64,000 bases of DNA from Neokomagataea tanensis (GTDB lineage: Bacteria > Pseudomonadota > Alphaproteobacteria > Acetobacterales > Acetobacteraceae), in the NCBI RefSeq assembly GCF_006542335.1, contig NZ_CP032485.1, forward strand, positions 1,312,501 to 1,376,500, written 5' to 3'. The position numbers were made by a program, and so were the translations under genes. How positions within the stretch are numbered: the first letter of the stretch is position 1; the number at the start of each line of letters is the position of its first letter. Of the stretch, positions 36,246 through 44,837 are shown in pieces. The notes under the pieces are model-generated. The model was not told the origin of the DNA. It saw only the letters and a list, made by a program, of their open reading frames with translations, and made no database searches.

Positions 36246-37495
36246 GATGTTTGTTCCTGCAGGAAATGCCCCATACGGGTACGTTTTGTCGAAAGATATG
36301 CTCGGTTAAATGGGTTTGCCGCGATTTCGAGGCGCTCCCGTGCTGTGACGTTAAAGCCAAAGCGGACAAGGTTGGATTCCTTGTCTGGATTGTTTGTGAG
36401 TAGGCGGAGCTTGTCCACACCGAGATGGCGTAGAATATCAGCAGCGGCGTCCCATTCACGGGCGTCGGCGGGCAGGCCGAGGGCCTCGTTTGCGTCTACT
36501 GTGTCCATGCCTTGATCTTGCAAAGTGTAGGCACGGATTTTGTTGGCCAATCCGATGCCACGCCCTTCATGTCCACGCAAATAGAGCAAAACGCCGGATT
36601 CAGACGCTGAAATACGCTCAAGAGCTTCGCGGAGTTGGGCACCACAATCGCAGCGCAGAGAGCCTAGAGCATCTCCGGTCACGCATTCTGAGTGAAGGCG
36701 CACAAGAGGAGTGCCTTGGGTGGGGTCACCTTTGACAAGTGCAACATGCTCCACCCCATCGACAGCACGGAAGGCATGAATACGCAGATCGTGCCCACCA
36801 AATAAGCTGGGTAAAGCAGATGAGGCGATGGCTTCTGCTGGTGGCGGTACAGGAGTTGTGACGGGTGTTGCTTCCGGCACTGCGTCGCGTCCGTTAACCC
36901 GACACCACGCTTGCAGCTCGGCAATGCTGATGAGGGGTAGGCCATGTTTGGCAGCGTATCGCCGTAGTTCCGGCAGGCGCATCATGCTGCCGTCATCGGC
37001 CATAATCTCGCAAATGACACCAGCGGGCTGCAATCCTGCTAGGCGTGCGAGGTCAATGGAGCCTTCTGTGTGCCCATTGCGCGCGACGACGCCTTGAGGG
37101 TGGGCGCGGAGAGGAAAAATGTGGCCGGGGGAAATAACATCATCTGCGACTGCATCAGGATGAGCGGCTACAACGATAGTCCGTGCGCGGTCAGCGGCGG
37201 AAATACCCGTGGTTACCCCGGTTGCAGCTTCGATTGAAATGGTGAAGGCCGTGCCACGCGGGTCACGGTTTTTTTCAACCATAGGAGGCAGGTTCAGGCG
37301 GTCTGCCTGTTCCGCTTCCAAGGGTAGGCAAATGAGGCCCCGAGCCTCTCTAGCCATGAAGTTAATGGCCTCGGCCGTGGCGAACTGAGCCGCCATGACG
37401 AGGTCACCTTCATTTTCGCGGTTCTCGTCATCGACCATGACGACCATGCCGCCCCGGCGGTAGGCGTCAATAGCGGCTTTGAGTTGTGGGGTCAT
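36242..37495 (-). CDS. ribBA: Bifunctional DHBP synthase / GTP cyclohydrolase II RibBA
   Basis: 417 residues making both riboflavin precursors. Residues about 1-200 are 3,4-dihydroxy-2-butanone 4-phosphate synthase (DDENRENEGDLVMAAQ, RNGHTEGSIDLARLAG). Residues about 225-410 are GTP cyclohydrolase II, with the zinc site C-x10-C-x-C (CVTGDALGSLRCDC) and RGHEGRGIGLANKIRAY. The zinc cysteines are all present, so the second activity should be intact. It overlaps ribE and ribH by four bases each. Confidence 0.95.
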   Translation of the reverse strand: MTPQLKAAIDAYRRGGMVVMVDDENRENEGDLVMAAQFATAEAINFMAREARGLICLPLEAEQADRLNLPPMVEKNRDPRGTAFTISIEAATGVTTGISAADRARTIVVAAHPDAVADDVISPGHIFPLRAHPQGVVARNGHTEGSIDLARLAGLQPAGVICEIMADDGSMMRLPELRRYAAKHGLPLISIAELQAWCRVNGRDAVPEATPVTTPVPPPAEAIASSALPSLFGGHDLRIHAFRAVDGVEHVALVKGDPTQGTPLVRLHSECVTGDALGSLRCDCGAQLREALERISASESGVLLYLRGHEGRGIGLANKIRAYTLQDQGMDTVDANEALGLPADAREWDAAADILRHLGVDKLRLLTNNPDKESNLVRFGFNVTARERLEIAANPFNRAYLSTKRTRMGHFLQEQTS

Positions 37496-38130
37496 GGCTG
37501 TGTGCCTTGTGTGTGCGGAGAAAAGCGCACGAGATTCTCAACATATTTGGCAAGGACATCGACCTCGACATTTATTTTGGTGTTGAGAGTGAGGCTGGAA
37601 AGGTTCGTATGCTCCCAAGTGTGGGGGATGATGGTGAGACCGACTTCAAAGCCCTTTAGTCCGTCATAGGTGATGGAATCGTAGAGGGCGTTTACGGTCA
37701 GACTTATGCCATCGAACGTTATCGATCCCTTTTCGACAACATAACGCCGCAGATCTTGCGGCGCGAAAACGCGCAGCACATGGGAATCCCCTTCATGGGA
37801 ATGGCCTGTAAGGATTGCTACGCCATCGACATGGCCTTGTACGATGTGGCCAGATAAACGGGTGCTTGCTGCGACAGCGCGCTCTAGATTTACAAAAGCG
37901 CCTGTGGTGAGCGCACCGAGAGGTGTACGGGAAAGAGTCTCACCGCTGAGGTGGAAAGAAGCAATACCGGTGTTATCGAAGGACTGGACAGTAAGACAGA
38001 CGCCGTTGACGGCTATGCTTTCGCCGAGTTCGAGGTCTGTGATGTGAGTGTCCACAGTGAGGTCCATAGCGGAATCACGGAGGGATACGGCACGGACGGT
38101 GCCCAGACGTTCGATTATTCCGGAGAACAT
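37492..38130 (-). CDS. ribE: Riboflavin synthase alpha chain RibE
   Basis: Dismutates two lumazine molecules to riboflavin. The 212-residue protein begins MFSGIIERLGTV, the invariant N-terminus, which fixes ATG 38130. The two repeated lumazine-binding domains are visible as SIAVNGVCLTV in the first and SITFDGISLTVNAL in the second. It begins inside the ribD end (16-base overlap) and its stop overlaps ribBA. Confidence 0.95.
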   Translation of the reverse strand: MFSGIIERLGTVRAVSLRDSAMDLTVDTHITDLELGESIAVNGVCLTVQSFDNTGIASFHLSGETLSRTPLGALTTGAFVNLERAVAASTRLSGHIVQGHVDGVAILTGHSHEGDSHVLRVFAPQDLRRYVVEKGSITFDGISLTVNALYDSITYDGLKGFEVGLTIIPHTWEHTNLSSLTLNTKINVEVDVLAKYVENLVRFSPHTQGTQP

Positions 38131-39179
38131 GTTTTTTCCCTCAACAGGCGCAGGGGGCTCAATCCATGAGGGTTGGAACCTGGCTGCGTTGTTAGTTCGA
38201 TGCGGTCGATAGTGTCGGTTTTGGAAATGGTAAGCCAATCGTCCCAGAGGTTAAGTTCAGAGACGGCTTTGAGGAGGCCCGGGCCAGCTTCGACCATGGC
38301 CCAGTTGACGCCGCGTTCTGCCAAAAGGGTAGGAACACTGGCGAGGTCGTTGCTGACCAAAACGGTAAAGCCAGCTTCGGCCATGCGTGCTCGCCATAGG
38401 CTTGGCACACGGCCAAAGGGACCACCGCTGCGGTCACAGACAACCACAATGCGTGGACCCCGACTAGAATGGTCAGGGATATGCCGCACTGTGAAAGAGG
38501 GGTCATCCGTCAGTACCGTGCCTATACCTGTAATGATGGCATCTGTGGCGCGGCGCAGACGATGGGCAAATGTCAGGGAGGAGGCCGATGTGAACGTCTT
38601 CTGCCCCTTAGGGGGGATCATGGAGCCTGCTTCGTTGCAAGCTTGTTTTACGCTGATCCATGGCCGCTGATGTAATACGCGCTGCGTGAAAGGCGCAATC
38701 AGGGCTGTGCAATCCTCGGCGAGGTCCGCAAGTTCTGCATGTTCGGACAGGAACGTGACGTTGCGGCCACCCGGTGCGGTCTTTAGACGTACAGCACCAC
38801 CGGAAGCTTTTGGGTTTGGGTCAGCGGCGCCGATCCAAATATCTTTGGCTGGTGTGTTGAGCAAAGCTTCGCTGCAGGGAGGGGTACGGCCTGTGTGGTT
38901 GCATGGCTCTAATGTGACGAGAGCTGTGTGGACACGGTCAAGAACGCCTTTTTGGTGTGCGTCGTTAATGGCCATGATTTCGGCGTGCGGGGCGCCAACT
39001 TTTGGGTGTGTGCCTGACGCAAGAACGGCACCGTGCCGATCTAGTAATGCACAGCCGACGGAAGGATTAGGAGCCGTCGCGCCGAGAGTATCTGCAGTCC
39101 GCGCGATAAGAGCATGAAATATCGGCCGAATTTGCGCTGGGGAGAGCGCTAAAGCAGAAGGGTTGAGTGCATAGGTCAA
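38115..39179 (-). CDS. ribD: Bifunctional pyrimidine deaminase/reductase RibD
   Basis: 354 residues catalysing the deamination and side-chain reduction of the riboflavin precursor. Residues about 15-140 are the deaminase, with the zinc ligands in HAEIMAI and PCNHTGRTPPCSEAL. Residues about 150-345 are the reductase (RPWISVKQA, SLTFAHRLRRATDAIITGIGTVLTDDP). The only available start upstream of conserved sequence is TTG 39179, because a stop in frame precedes it closely; GGGAAG lies somewhat far upstream. It is first in the operon behind the FMN riboswitch. Confidence 0.92.
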   Translation of the reverse strand: MTYALNPSALALSPAQIRPIFHALIARTADTLGATAPNPSVGCALLDRHGAVLASGTHPKVGAPHAEIMAINDAHQKGVLDRVHTALVTLEPCNHTGRTPPCSEALLNTPAKDIWIGAADPNPKASGGAVRLKTAPGGRNVTFLSEHAELADLAEDCTALIAPFTQRVLHQRPWISVKQACNEAGSMIPPKGQKTFTSASSLTFAHRLRRATDAIITGIGTVLTDDPSFTVRHIPDHSSRGPRIVVVCDRSGGPFGRVPSLWRARMAEAGFTVLVSNDLASVPTLLAERGVNWAMVEAGPGLLKAVSELNLWDDWLTISKTDTIDRIELTTQPGSNPHGLSPLRLLREKTCSPE

Positions 39180-39189
39180 GGCGCGTCAC

Positions 39190-39270
39190 TTACTTCCCGG
39201 TTGGGCATTCCAGATAGGAACGCTTCCAAGGCGCACGCCGCACAGTTCCAAGGCCGATGTGTGGACGCAT
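39190..39270 (-). CDS. Possible 26-residue leader peptide before ribD
   Basis: Between the FMN riboswitch and ribD, an ATG at 39270 opens a 26-codon frame ending with TAA at 39190, ten bases before the TTG start of ribD. The peptide is basic (TVRRAPWKRSYLE). No good ribosome site precedes its ATG, but GGGAAG lies in its last codons. It could couple translation into ribD or be chance. Confidence 0.2.
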   Translation of the reverse strand: MRPHIGLGTVRRAPWKRSYLECPTGK

Positions 39271-39312
39271 CGATGCCGTACACAACGCCGGACCCTTGGG
39301 GCCGTTACTGCG

Positions 39313-39460
39313 TTCTCTTTCATCCGGACTATGACCGTCGGCTCCGGAATTACACCGGATCTGCTTGACCCCCAGTCTTGTGTGACTGGGGCGCTCGCGG
39401 GCTTTGTAAAGCTAGTGCCATACATTACCGCCGGTGGGGAATTACACCCCGCCCTGAGAA
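39313..39460 (-). promoter_or_regulatory. FMN riboswitch (RFN element) controlling the rib operon
   Basis: Read on the minus strand, this has the RFN hallmarks in order: CTCAGGGCGGGGTGTAATTC, CCCACCGGCGGTAATG, GCCCGCGAGCG, GTCAAGCAGATCCGGTGTAA, TTCCGGAGCCGACGGTCATA, GTCCGGATGAAAGAGAA. The paired ends (TTCTC / GAGAA) close stem P1. It lies about 130 bases before ribD, so FMN binding should lower expression of ribD-ribE-ribBA-ribH. Confidence 0.95.
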
Positions 39461-39545
39461 CGTTTGTTCAATGGATAATTTATGGGGAGCTAATTCGAAA
39501 TTTGCAAGTAAAACTGTCGAATCTAATGTGTGGGTTAGTGCAATG

Positions 39546-40436
39546 TTATGGAATTTCACGCGAGGGAATAGGGACATTGCAGAGCGCAACACCGTGAGCG
39601 GCATATACGAAAAACGGGTCTGTTCGTGCTGCACGGGCTGCAAGATAGGCGTCGAAAGTTGGGGTATTGGTTTTGAGTGTCTGAATATGGAGCTGTTGTG
39701 CTGGAGGGAGATCAGCGCTCAGGCGTACAGTTTGTATTCTAATATTCTCGTGTGGGTTGGTGTAAAAACCAAGCGGCCCCTTACCGCGAGGTAGGGCGCT
39801 CAGTATTTCCATCCCAGAGACTACGCGACCGATGACGGCCAAGTTACGGTCAAGTTGACGTGGGGCTTCACCGTTAACAACGTATAATTCCTGCCCGTTG
39901 CCGGTATCTGGTGGAACATCCCGCGCTACGCCGATCATGCCATAACATTGGGCGGGCCAGAGATGGGTATTGTCGCTACCGACGGCCCATCCGTCTAAGA
40001 AACCAACTTCTGGTGCATAAGAATCGGTAAAACCGAGTGGTCGGAACGGTTCGTTTGCGCGTGCTATGTCGTATTCCGCAGGGGGGTGGTCAATGAAGCC
40101 CTTTGGTGCTTTTGCGGCTTCATCGCGGATTTTCCATTGGGCGACGTAATTATCTTGCGACCGCACAATCTCGCCTCGGTCCCAAGCGTGATTCTGCGCA
40201 AGACGCACCACATTAGAGACATGGGCGGGGGCGAAGTGAGGTGCAAGCTCTATATTGATCCGCCGCCCGTCGCTCAGTGTCATAACAAGCAGGTTTTCCG
40301 CGGGTATGGTTTGCCATGCTGAAGCGGGGGCTTGTGCAACAATTTCTGTCGGAGTGAGGGGGGGGGCCGCTGCTTGCGCGACGACTGTTGTGAGAAACAA
40401 GAGAGGAGCAATAAGGGAAAGGTGTTTGCGTTGCAT
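39546..40436 (-). CDS. Periplasmic cyclophilin-type peptidyl-prolyl isomerase
   Basis: Exported proline isomerase for envelope protein folding, 296 residues. The signal peptide is LIAPLLFLTTVVAQAAA. The cyclophilin domain (about 45-215) shows VMTLSDGRRINIELAPHFAP, HVSNVVRLAQ, GMIGVARDV and LAVIGRVVSGMEIL. A C-terminal tail of about 60 residues lies beyond the domain. ATG 40436 has GGGAAG upstream and gives a proper signal. It is transcribed leftwards towards the riboswitch and may read into it. Confidence 0.85.
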   Translation of the reverse strand: MQRKHLSLIAPLLFLTTVVAQAAAPPLTPTEIVAQAPASAWQTIPAENLLVMTLSDGRRINIELAPHFAPAHVSNVVRLAQNHAWDRGEIVRSQDNYVAQWKIRDEAAKAPKGFIDHPPAEYDIARANEPFRPLGFTDSYAPEVGFLDGWAVGSDNTHLWPAQCYGMIGVARDVPPDTGNGQELYVVNGEAPRQLDRNLAVIGRVVSGMEILSALPRGKGPLGFYTNPHENIRIQTVRLSADLPPAQQLHIQTLKTNTPTFDAYLAARAARTDPFFVYAAHGVALCNVPIPSREIP

Positions 40437-40841
40437 AAATACTTCCCACGTTAGAGTTGATGATAATTTTTTTTGTAATAACAAATAATTATCTATTATG
40501 TTTAGATTAAAAATGAAATAAATATATTATAATAAGCTATTAAGTAAATTTAAAAATAAATACATTTCTATTTTGCAGGCCATAAGGTGGTACATATTTA
40601 TTTTTTATTGTGTCTTATGGTGTAAAGGATCGGTTTTACCGATAATATTTCAATCAGGTTTTTATATATGCAGATTGTTAAAGCATTGATTTAAATAAAA
40701 TATTTGTTTTTTATCAAGGAGACCAAAAAATTTTCACACGTTCAGGCATCGGAAAATACTATTACCGAGTAGCTTTTTATTAACAATAGTCTGTTTTAAG
40801 ATAATTAGGTTAGTTTTTATAAAACAAAGGCCCTTTCACAG
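40437..40841. other. AT-rich intergenic region upstream of the Hint protein gene
   Basis: About 400 bases, strikingly AT-rich compared with the surroundings (for example 40490-40600 and 40670-40830). It contains no recognised gene, tRNA or repeat. It probably holds the promoters of the divergent cyclophilin and Hint genes and could be a binding zone for AT-selective silencers. It suggests transferred DNA continuing into the start of the next gene. Confidence 0.6.
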
Positions 40842-42359
40842 ATGGCAATGCCACAAAATACAACGCTTACATTGAACGTACTTCAACTTTCAATTTCACA
40901 AAGCCAGACCGATAATAATGGTCTTTTATTCTCAAGAAATCAGACGAAATACGAGTACACCGTAGGTGGAAATAGTGGGAATGTGGGAAGAGGGAAAAAT
41001 ACTCTTTCAAATAACGTTAAAGTAACATTTGGGCCAAACAATACTATATCATTTGTTGATGCTAATGGTGTTGCTAGAAATGTAACATATAGCATTATAG
41101 ATACGACCTCGTCTTCGAACATTGTTTTGATTAAAGACTCGTCAAATAGCCTTGATTGGTGGATTTTATCTACGCCAGACGTCAATATGCGCAATGGCGA
41201 CAAGATTGTGCATAACTATGACAATCAAAGCTTTGGGACGGATCAGACGTCGTGGACTTACAAATCTGGCAGCAATGGTTCTTCGCTGACATTTCGTCCT
41301 TCTGACGGGCGGTCCGTATCGCTGTGCTTCCTTAAGGGGGCAATGATTAAAACTCCGCACTCGGAAAAAGCTGTTGAAGATGTGCGTGTGGGTGATGAGG
41401 TCACGGTTTTTGTCGATGGCAAAGAACAAACAGACGTTGTGAGCTGGGTTGGACAGGCCACATGCGTGGTCAATGTTCAGTTGACAGATGATGAGTCAGG
41501 TTATCCGGTTCGCATCAAAAAAGATGCCGTCGCTGAGGGTGTACCTGAGCGGGATTTGTTGGTTACAGCTGAGCATTGCCTATTTTTTGATGGGAAATTT
41601 ATTCCTGCGCGCATGCTCGTGAATGGACAGTCCATCGTCTACGATAAGAGCCATGCAAGCTACGATTACTATCATATTGAGACAGCTAAGCACTCCGTCA
41701 TCATGGCGAATGGTGTGCTGACAGAAAGCTACCTCGATACAGGCAATCGCTCCTCTTTCAGCAGCGGTAATGTTTTCTTTATGGGGTATGAGGCAAAGTC
41801 GTGGGCTGAGGATGCAGCAGCTGAGCTTTGCACCAGCGCGGAAGTTGTGGAGCCCATTTACCGCAATATTGAGCAACGTGCCGTGGCGTGTGCCAAAGGC
41901 GCTGATACCGCCAAGCGTGATGTTACAAACAACGCAAATGTAGCATTGTTAACGGAAAGCGGCCTGTTGCTTGAGCCTATTCGTGAAACAAACGGGCATC
42001 TGATTTTCATTATTGCTGGGGATGTTCAGTCAGTAAGAATTCTGTCTCGTTCATCGCGTCCATGTGACACGATCGGGCCTTACTGGGATGACCGCCGTTA
42101 CTTTGGTGTTGGTGTTAGCGACGTTCACGTTTTTGAATGGAATGCCAAAACCAGTGTCACAACCTATCAGGAGATTGCAAACCTCGAGGGTTGGCATGAA
42201 CTTGATGCAGATTCGGGCATGCGCTGGACAACGGGTGATGCTTTCTTACCGTTGAATCGCCAAAAGCCAGAAGAGCAAGCAATCCTGAGCGTAAAGGTTC
42301 AGTCAGGCACATATTTGCTGAGCGACGAAGCGCCGAAATTGAGTGCGCGTTCAGCCTGA
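40842..42359 (+). CDS. Hint-domain protein with AT-rich N-terminal passenger
   Basis: A 505-residue protein. Residues 1-155 are a low-complexity, Asn/Ser/Thr-rich beta region without a classical signal peptide. Residues about 160-305 are a Hint (hedgehog/intein, Hint_2) domain: the nucleophile C162 in SLCFLKGAMIKT, VRVGDEVTVF, the block-B motif VTAEH (His 245) and YYHIETAKHSVIMANGVLTES. The C-terminal 200 residues are conserved-looking but unassigned (FGVGVSDVHVFEWN). Hint domains can self-cleave, so release of the N-terminal part is possible. Codon usage is AT-rich before the Cys and normal after. Biological role unknown. Confidence 0.8.
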   Translation: MAMPQNTTLTLNVLQLSISQSQTDNNGLLFSRNQTKYEYTVGGNSGNVGRGKNTLSNNVKVTFGPNNTISFVDANGVARNVTYSIIDTTSSSNIVLIKDSSNSLDWWILSTPDVNMRNGDKIVHNYDNQSFGTDQTSWTYKSGSNGSSLTFRPSDGRSVSLCFLKGAMIKTPHSEKAVEDVRVGDEVTVFVDGKEQTDVVSWVGQATCVVNVQLTDDESGYPVRIKKDAVAEGVPERDLLVTAEHCLFFDGKFIPARMLVNGQSIVYDKSHASYDYYHIETAKHSVIMANGVLTESYLDTGNRSSFSSGNVFFMGYEAKSWAEDAAAELCTSAEVVEPIYRNIEQRAVACAKGADTAKRDVTNNANVALLTESGLLLEPIRETNGHLIFIIAGDVQSVRILSRSSRPCDTIGPYWDDRRYFGVGVSDVHVFEWNAKTSVTTYQEIANLEGWHELDADSGMRWTTGDAFLPLNRQKPEEQAILSVKVQSGTYLLSDEAPKLSARSA

Positions 42360-42367
42360 ATGCGTAG

Positions 42368-42396
42368 CCCTCTGCTGCCGTAACGGACGGCAGAGG
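42368..42396 (+). terminator. Hairpin after the Hint protein gene
   Basis: CTGCCGT (42375-42381) pairs with ACGGCAG (42387-42393) and CCT with AGG outside a small bulge, starting 10 bases after the stop. There is no strong T tract, so termination is only probable. Confidence 0.4.
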
Positions 42397-42483
42397 TGCC
42401 TTCTGGCGCGCAACAGCGACAGGGAGTGAACATTTGAACCGTTGATGCGCTCTTAGCTGAGTGATGATGACGGAGAATGTTTC

Positions 42484-43929
42484 ATGGCGGGCAATGATTC
42501 TGATCGTAAGCCGGTAGTTGTTTGGTTCCGACACGATTTGCGTCTGGATGACCATCCAGCTTTTGTAGCGGCCGCTGCGACGGGATCGCCCGTCATATGT
42601 GTCTATATTCTTGATAAAACAACGTATCTGGAGTCATCCATTGGTGGGGCGTATCAATGGTGGCTGCATGACGCTCTCGCTTCTCTCAACGCAGAGCTTG
42701 AGGAGCTAGGCGGGTATTTGCTCACGTTTGAAGGGCGGGCAGATGAGATATTGCCTGAAATAGTGCGGCAGTCAGGTGCTGCGAGCGTCTTTGCCCATCA
42801 CCGTGTCCTTGATAAAGAACGCCAGCAAGACCAGCATATTTCCAGTCTCTTGAGCGAAATGGGTGTTGGTTTTCAACTGGATTGGGGCACAACGCTTAGA
42901 CATCCCTGCGATGTACTCACGAAAGAGCGGCGTTCTTACAAGGTCTATACGGCGTTTTGGAAAGTGCTGCGCTCTTTGGGGGCGGAGGAGCCCGTAGATG
43001 TACCAGAGCATGTGCAGTTCAGTGCGCATGGGGATGATTTATTAAAAGATCAGCGTCTGAACGCTGCGAATCTGCGCTCTGAAAAACCGGACTGGGCGGC
43101 AGGTTTCAGGGCTAGCTGGCGTGTTGATAGTCATGCTGCGCACCAAGCGTTAGATGTGTTTTTGGATGATCATTGTTCGGAATATGCTACGGCGCGAGAC
43201 CATATGGCGGAGGAGGGAACCTCGCGGCTATCAGCCTATTTGGCGAGCGGATTGATTTCGCCAAGACGGGTGTGGAGTGAGGTCCATAAGCGGAATGAGA
43301 AAGGCAAAGGAGCGGAGGTATTTGCGTCCGAAATTGGTTGGCGTGAGTTCGCTCACTATACCCTATTTCACACGCCGTCCCTGCCGTACGAAAGTATTAC
43401 TGAGAAGTTCCGCGCTCTTCCTTGGCGGAAATCTGCGCATGACTTGAAGGCATGGCAGCGCGGGAAAACGGGGGTGCCGATAGTGGACGCAGCGATGCGC
43501 CAGTTATGGCAGACTGGGTGGATGCATAATCGCGCCCGCATGATTGTGGGCTCTTTTTTGACCAAGCACCTGTTGATCAACTGGCAGGAGGGTGAGGCGT
43601 GGTTCCGTGACACGTTGGTGGATTACGACGCAGCAAGCAATGCTATGAATTGGCAATGGGTGTCGGGGACAGGCATTGACGCAGCGCCATTTTTTCGGGT
43701 GTTCAATCCAACACTACAGGCTGAAAAATTTGACCCAGATGGCGTCTACCTCAAGCGCTGGGTCCCTGAGTTGAGCAAATTGTCCGGGAAAGTATTGTTC
43801 GAGCCTTGGAAAGCGTCCGAGGCTACGCTGCGTGCTGCGGGTGTAACGTTGGGTAAAAATTACCCGCAGCCAATCGTCGATCTACCCGAAGGCCGTGATA
43901 GGGCTTTGTCGGCGTTCAAGGCGCTCTAA
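42484..43929 (+). CDS. phrB: Deoxyribodipyrimidine photolyase
   Basis: Light-driven repair enzyme for UV-induced pyrimidine dimers, 481 residues, the usual size. The N-terminal alpha/beta antenna domain begins VVWFRHDLRLDDHPA. The FAD domain shows EGTSRLSAYLASGLISPR, ASEIGWREFAHYTLF, PIVDAAMRQLWQTGWMHNR, and DYDAASNAMNWQWVSGTG with the conserved Asn/Trp of the FAD and substrate site. GGAG lies eight bases before the ATG. Confidence 0.95.
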   Translation: MAGNDSDRKPVVVWFRHDLRLDDHPAFVAAAATGSPVICVYILDKTTYLESSIGGAYQWWLHDALASLNAELEELGGYLLTFEGRADEILPEIVRQSGAASVFAHHRVLDKERQQDQHISSLLSEMGVGFQLDWGTTLRHPCDVLTKERRSYKVYTAFWKVLRSLGAEEPVDVPEHVQFSAHGDDLLKDQRLNAANLRSEKPDWAAGFRASWRVDSHAAHQALDVFLDDHCSEYATARDHMAEEGTSRLSAYLASGLISPRRVWSEVHKRNEKGKGAEVFASEIGWREFAHYTLFHTPSLPYESITEKFRALPWRKSAHDLKAWQRGKTGVPIVDAAMRQLWQTGWMHNRARMIVGSFLTKHLLINWQEGEAWFRDTLVDYDAASNAMNWQWVSGTGIDAAPFFRVFNPTLQAEKFDPDGVYLKRWVPELSKLSGKVLFEPWKASEATLRAAGVTLGKNYPQPIVDLPEGRDRALSAFKAL

Positions 43930-43932
43930 AAG

Positions 43933-43956
43933 CAGCGCCCCTTCTCGAAGGCGCTG
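43933..43956. terminator. Hairpin between convergent phrB and the Trm112-like gene
   Basis: CAGCGCC (43933-43939) pairs with GGCGCTG (43950-43956) around a ten-base loop and is followed by TTTC. It sits exactly between the two converging stops. Confidence 0.6.
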
Positions 43957-43958
43957 TT

Positions 43959-44141
43959 TCAAGGTGCTTCGAGAGGGCGTGCTTGATCAGGAAGCATGAT
44001 GGGGATGCCGTCTCTGATCGGGTACGCGCAGCGCGCTTTTTGGCTTACAAGCTCTTGCTTGGCGCTATCGTAAGTGAGGGGCCCCTTGGTAAGCGGGCAG
44101 ACCAGAGCGGATAGGAGGCGTGGGTCGAGTTCAGATGTCAT
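43959..44141 (-). CDS. Trm112 family protein
   Basis: A 60-residue YcaR/Trm112p-like protein. The core is [20 protein letters not shown] and IRDGIPIML, as in the bacterial family. The usual zinc knuckle is degenerate: the first Cys (VCPLTKG) lacks its CxxC partner, as in many proteobacterial members. In eukaryotes Trm112 activates methyltransferases; the bacterial partner is unknown. Its start lies three bases after the stop of the Lon-N-type gene, in the same group. Confidence 0.88.
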   Translation of the reverse strand: MTSELDPRLLSALVCPLTKGPLTYDSAKQELVSQKARCAYPIRDGIPIMLPDQARPLEAP

Positions 44142-44144
44142 GTC

Positions 44145-44837
44145 TTATTCCATGCCTTGGCGAAGCAGAGTGAGCAAGAGTTCAGCTCGGTCTTTGGGGT
44201 GTTGTGCCTCTAGAAGGAGTTGCTTCTCTTCGTCCTCAAAAGGAATGAGCATTGGTAGAACAATGAGCAGAGCTTCGTCGTCCAGTTCGTCCAGCAAAGT
44301 CCAGTCGGTTCTAAGATCCCGGGCGGCAAGGTAGTCCTTAAGGGTGTTGAGCAAAGCCTCGCGCCCAACGGGCATTGCCGAGGTATCCATCATATCCTCA
44401 ACATAGCCGGAAACGTCGATGGCGCCTTCGCGCCAGCCATGGTCGGTTGGTTTGTCCTGCAGCAGGCGAAAGCGCGCAACTCCATGCAGGACAATCATGA
44501 AAGTACCGTCAATCTGTTCGGCAAATTCCACGATGCGCCCAACGGCACCAACTTTGTGTAGTGGGGGATTGTCAAGCAATGCGTCGTCTTCATCATCGTC
44601 CAAGGGTTGGATAATGCCGATGAGGCGGTGCTGTGCCAGAGCGTTTTCGAGGAGGGCAATGTAGCGTGGCTCAAAAACCTGGAGGGGCAGTCGCCCTCCG
44701 GGCAGGAGAACTGCGCCTGGAAGGACAAACAGGCCAAGGCGCGGCGGCATATCTGCAAGAGTAAGTTCATTCAGCGGCGCAACGCGGCGCGGAATATCAG
44801 GCAGAGCGATGAGGTTGTTGAAGTCTTGTGGCGTCAT
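44145..44837 (-). CDS. LON peptidase substrate-binding domain protein
   Basis: A 230-residue protein containing only the N-terminal substrate-binding domain of Lon (LFVLPGAVLLPGGRLPLQ, VFEPRYIAL, GAVGRIVEF, VARFRLLQD) without the AAA or protease parts. Such stand-alone Lon-N proteins are common in alphaproteobacteria and of unproven function. ATG 44837 is selected because it overlaps the stop of the thioredoxin gene (TGATG). It belongs to the group cnoX-LonN-trm112. Confidence 0.9.
   Translation of the reverse strand: MTPQDFNNLIALPDIPRRVAPLNELTLADMPPRLGLFVLPGAVLLPGGRLPLQVFEPRYIALLENALAQHRLIGIIQPLDDDEDDALLDNPPLHKVGAVGRIVEFAEQIDGTFMIVLHGVARFRLLQDKPTDHGWREGAIDVSGYVEDMMDTSAMPVGREALLNTLKDYLAARDLRTDWTLLDELDDEALLIVLPMLIPFEDEEKQLLLEAQHPKDRAELLLTLLRQGME

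Noticed and set aside
39186..39425. 79-codon minus-strand frame spanning the riboswitch and leader
   Set aside because: Most of it would be riboswitch sequence, whose conservation is explained by RNA structure; no ribosome site.
39378..39794. 138-codon plus-strand frame across the FMN riboswitch and cyclophilin end
   Set aside because: Overlaps a structured RNA and a conserved gene on the other strand; no start signal.
40437..40841. Replication origin in the AT-rich region
   Set aside because: No clustered DnaA boxes (TTATNCACA type) and no dnaA, parAB or gyrB nearby.
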